DNA of 64,000 nt from assembly GCA_033439265.1 (NCBI GenBank), contig JAVTVX010000016.1, positions 19,948,701 through 20,012,700 on the forward strand. Direction: 5' to 3'. This stretch comes from Dillenia suffruticosa (taxonomy: Eukaryota; Streptophyta; Magnoliopsida; Dilleniales; Dilleniaceae). Both the position numbers and the translations under genes were made by a program. The notes beneath the pieces are model-generated. The model had not been told where the DNA came from. It worked only from the letters and a program-made list of their open reading frames with translations, and did not search any database. Of the stretch, positions 63,180-64,000 are shown piece after piece. Position 1 is the first letter of the stretch, and every line of letters begins with the position of its first letter.

Positions 63180-63311
63180 CTTTGTAGGGATATTCAAGTG
63201 ATAAAGAATTTTTACTTAAATGTCTTATCTAAAGTCGAGATTAGTGTTCAAACCTTGATAAATGTATGTATTTTCATGATTTTAGTGACTCTTATATAAT
63301 AAAAAAAAATA
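63180..63311 (+). mobile_element. tRNA-derived SINE-like element
   Basis: Head tagggatattcaagtgataa, B box-like GTGTTCAAACC, and an A tail after cttatataat. The flanks share AGAACCC (about 63167 and 63313), a possible decayed target duplication. Related copies lie at 9145, 54350 and 59593. Confidence 0.5.
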
Positions 63312-63575
63312 GAACCCCCTGTCTTTGGACTTTGGAAAAAACATAGGTTTTGGATTTGTTTGGCCCTATTTGTAGTGATTAGTGAAGGGCTCCTTGAATT
63401 ATTTAACGAAGTCCAATGTTTGAAGAAAGTTTTGGAGGGATGTAGACCTGTTAATTTCGGCTTTTGATATTACTCAAGTTTTCCAAGAATGATCCCAACA
63501 TGCGGTGCAAACTTAATCCCCCAACATTTGCTTTGCAGCATAGACATCTGCCTCAAAACATATCCCTACATTTAT

Positions 63576-63576
<1 letters not shown>

Positions 63577-63629
<53 letters not shown>
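63577..63629. repeat. (CT)n microsatellite
   Basis: About 26 CT units followed by a run of C. Confidence 0.97.
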
Positions 63630-63631
<2 letters not shown>

Positions 63632-64000
63632 CCCCCCACAAGATGACAGGGTGGCAACAGTACATTCCGATGAGGGAACAAAAGAATGAGACACCGTGCA
63701 CATGAGAATCGACCTAGAGCTTATAATACGAGACTAAGATTAATTAATAGTGTTTAGTTGTTAATCAGCCCATGGTTTTATGGCAAAACAACCTTAACCA
63801 ATTCAAACCACTTACAACTGGGAATCCTTATGGAAATTATTCCTCAATTTCAAAAAGGCCTTGGATTAATTAACGGAGTACAGTGTGATTAGTTTTAAAT
63901 TAAGATGCTCTAATCAATATATTCCATTTGCTAAGACTAGTTTATCATGTCATGGTGACTATCAAACCGACCTTTCGCCATATTGTCTGGTCGCGACAAA

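Larger units (their letters stand above)
58746..63989. other. AT-rich region without recognisable genes
   Basis: Holds SINE-like copies (59593-59721, 61145-61225, 63180-63311 and fragments near 60770-60960), a perfect hairpin at 61038-61106 and a CT microsatellite at 63577-63629. No protein family was recognised in any frame. Confidence 0.5.

Noticed and set aside
1-63989. tRNA, rRNA or CRISPR loci
   Set aside because: tRNA-like boxes occur only within SINE-like repeats without cloverleaf folding. No rRNA sequence or regularly spaced repeat array was seen.

Overview
This window is nuclear DNA from a flowering plant, most likely a eudicot. The evidence is GT-AG introns, AT-rich intergenic DNA, plant-only gene families (an ARA6-type Rab, a PUB/ARM ubiquitin ligase, a ROTUNDIFOLIA-like peptide, an S-protein homologue), an Au-type SINE and plant-style LTR elements. 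I could not determine the species. No rRNA, intact tRNA, CRISPR or bacterial-style operon was seen.

The left 27 kb is genic. It begins with the last four exons of a VPS33 gene (+, 190-2057). A convergent four-exon PUB14-like U-box/ARM E3 ligase follows (-, 4285-7538, 616 residues). Then comes a complete eight-exon RABF1/ARA6 Rab GTPase on the minus strand (12030-26854, 200 residues). The Rab gene is stretched to 14.8 kb by intron content. Intron 3 holds a 6.2-kb LTR retrotransposon with 5-bp target duplications. Intron 5 holds an Au-like SINE with a 16-bp target duplication. Intron 2 (5.5 kb) holds a row of palindromes followed by a TATA box. VPS33 and ARA6 both act in endosome/vacuole trafficking, but nothing suggests their proximity is functional.

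From 27 to 46 kb there is a repeat-rich gap. It contains a CACTA-like non-autonomous DNA element (32641-33874), an old minus-strand Ty3-like element missing gag and most of RT (39265-43162), several tRNA-derived SINEs (one with a tandemly duplicated 3' half), and long GA/CT microsatellites.

From 46 to 64 kb there are three small genes, all on the minus strand: a DVL/RTFL peptide gene (46724-46888), an S-protein-homologue-like secreted protein whose frame appears broken (56050-56483), and a secreted peptide precursor with an IDA-like C-terminal motif (58352-58657). A perfect 33-bp hairpin lies at 61038-61106. The rest is AT-rich DNA with decayed SINE-like repeats.

Exon boundaries were set by hand from splice sites, reading-frame continuity and remembered family sequences. 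No alignment or database search was run.
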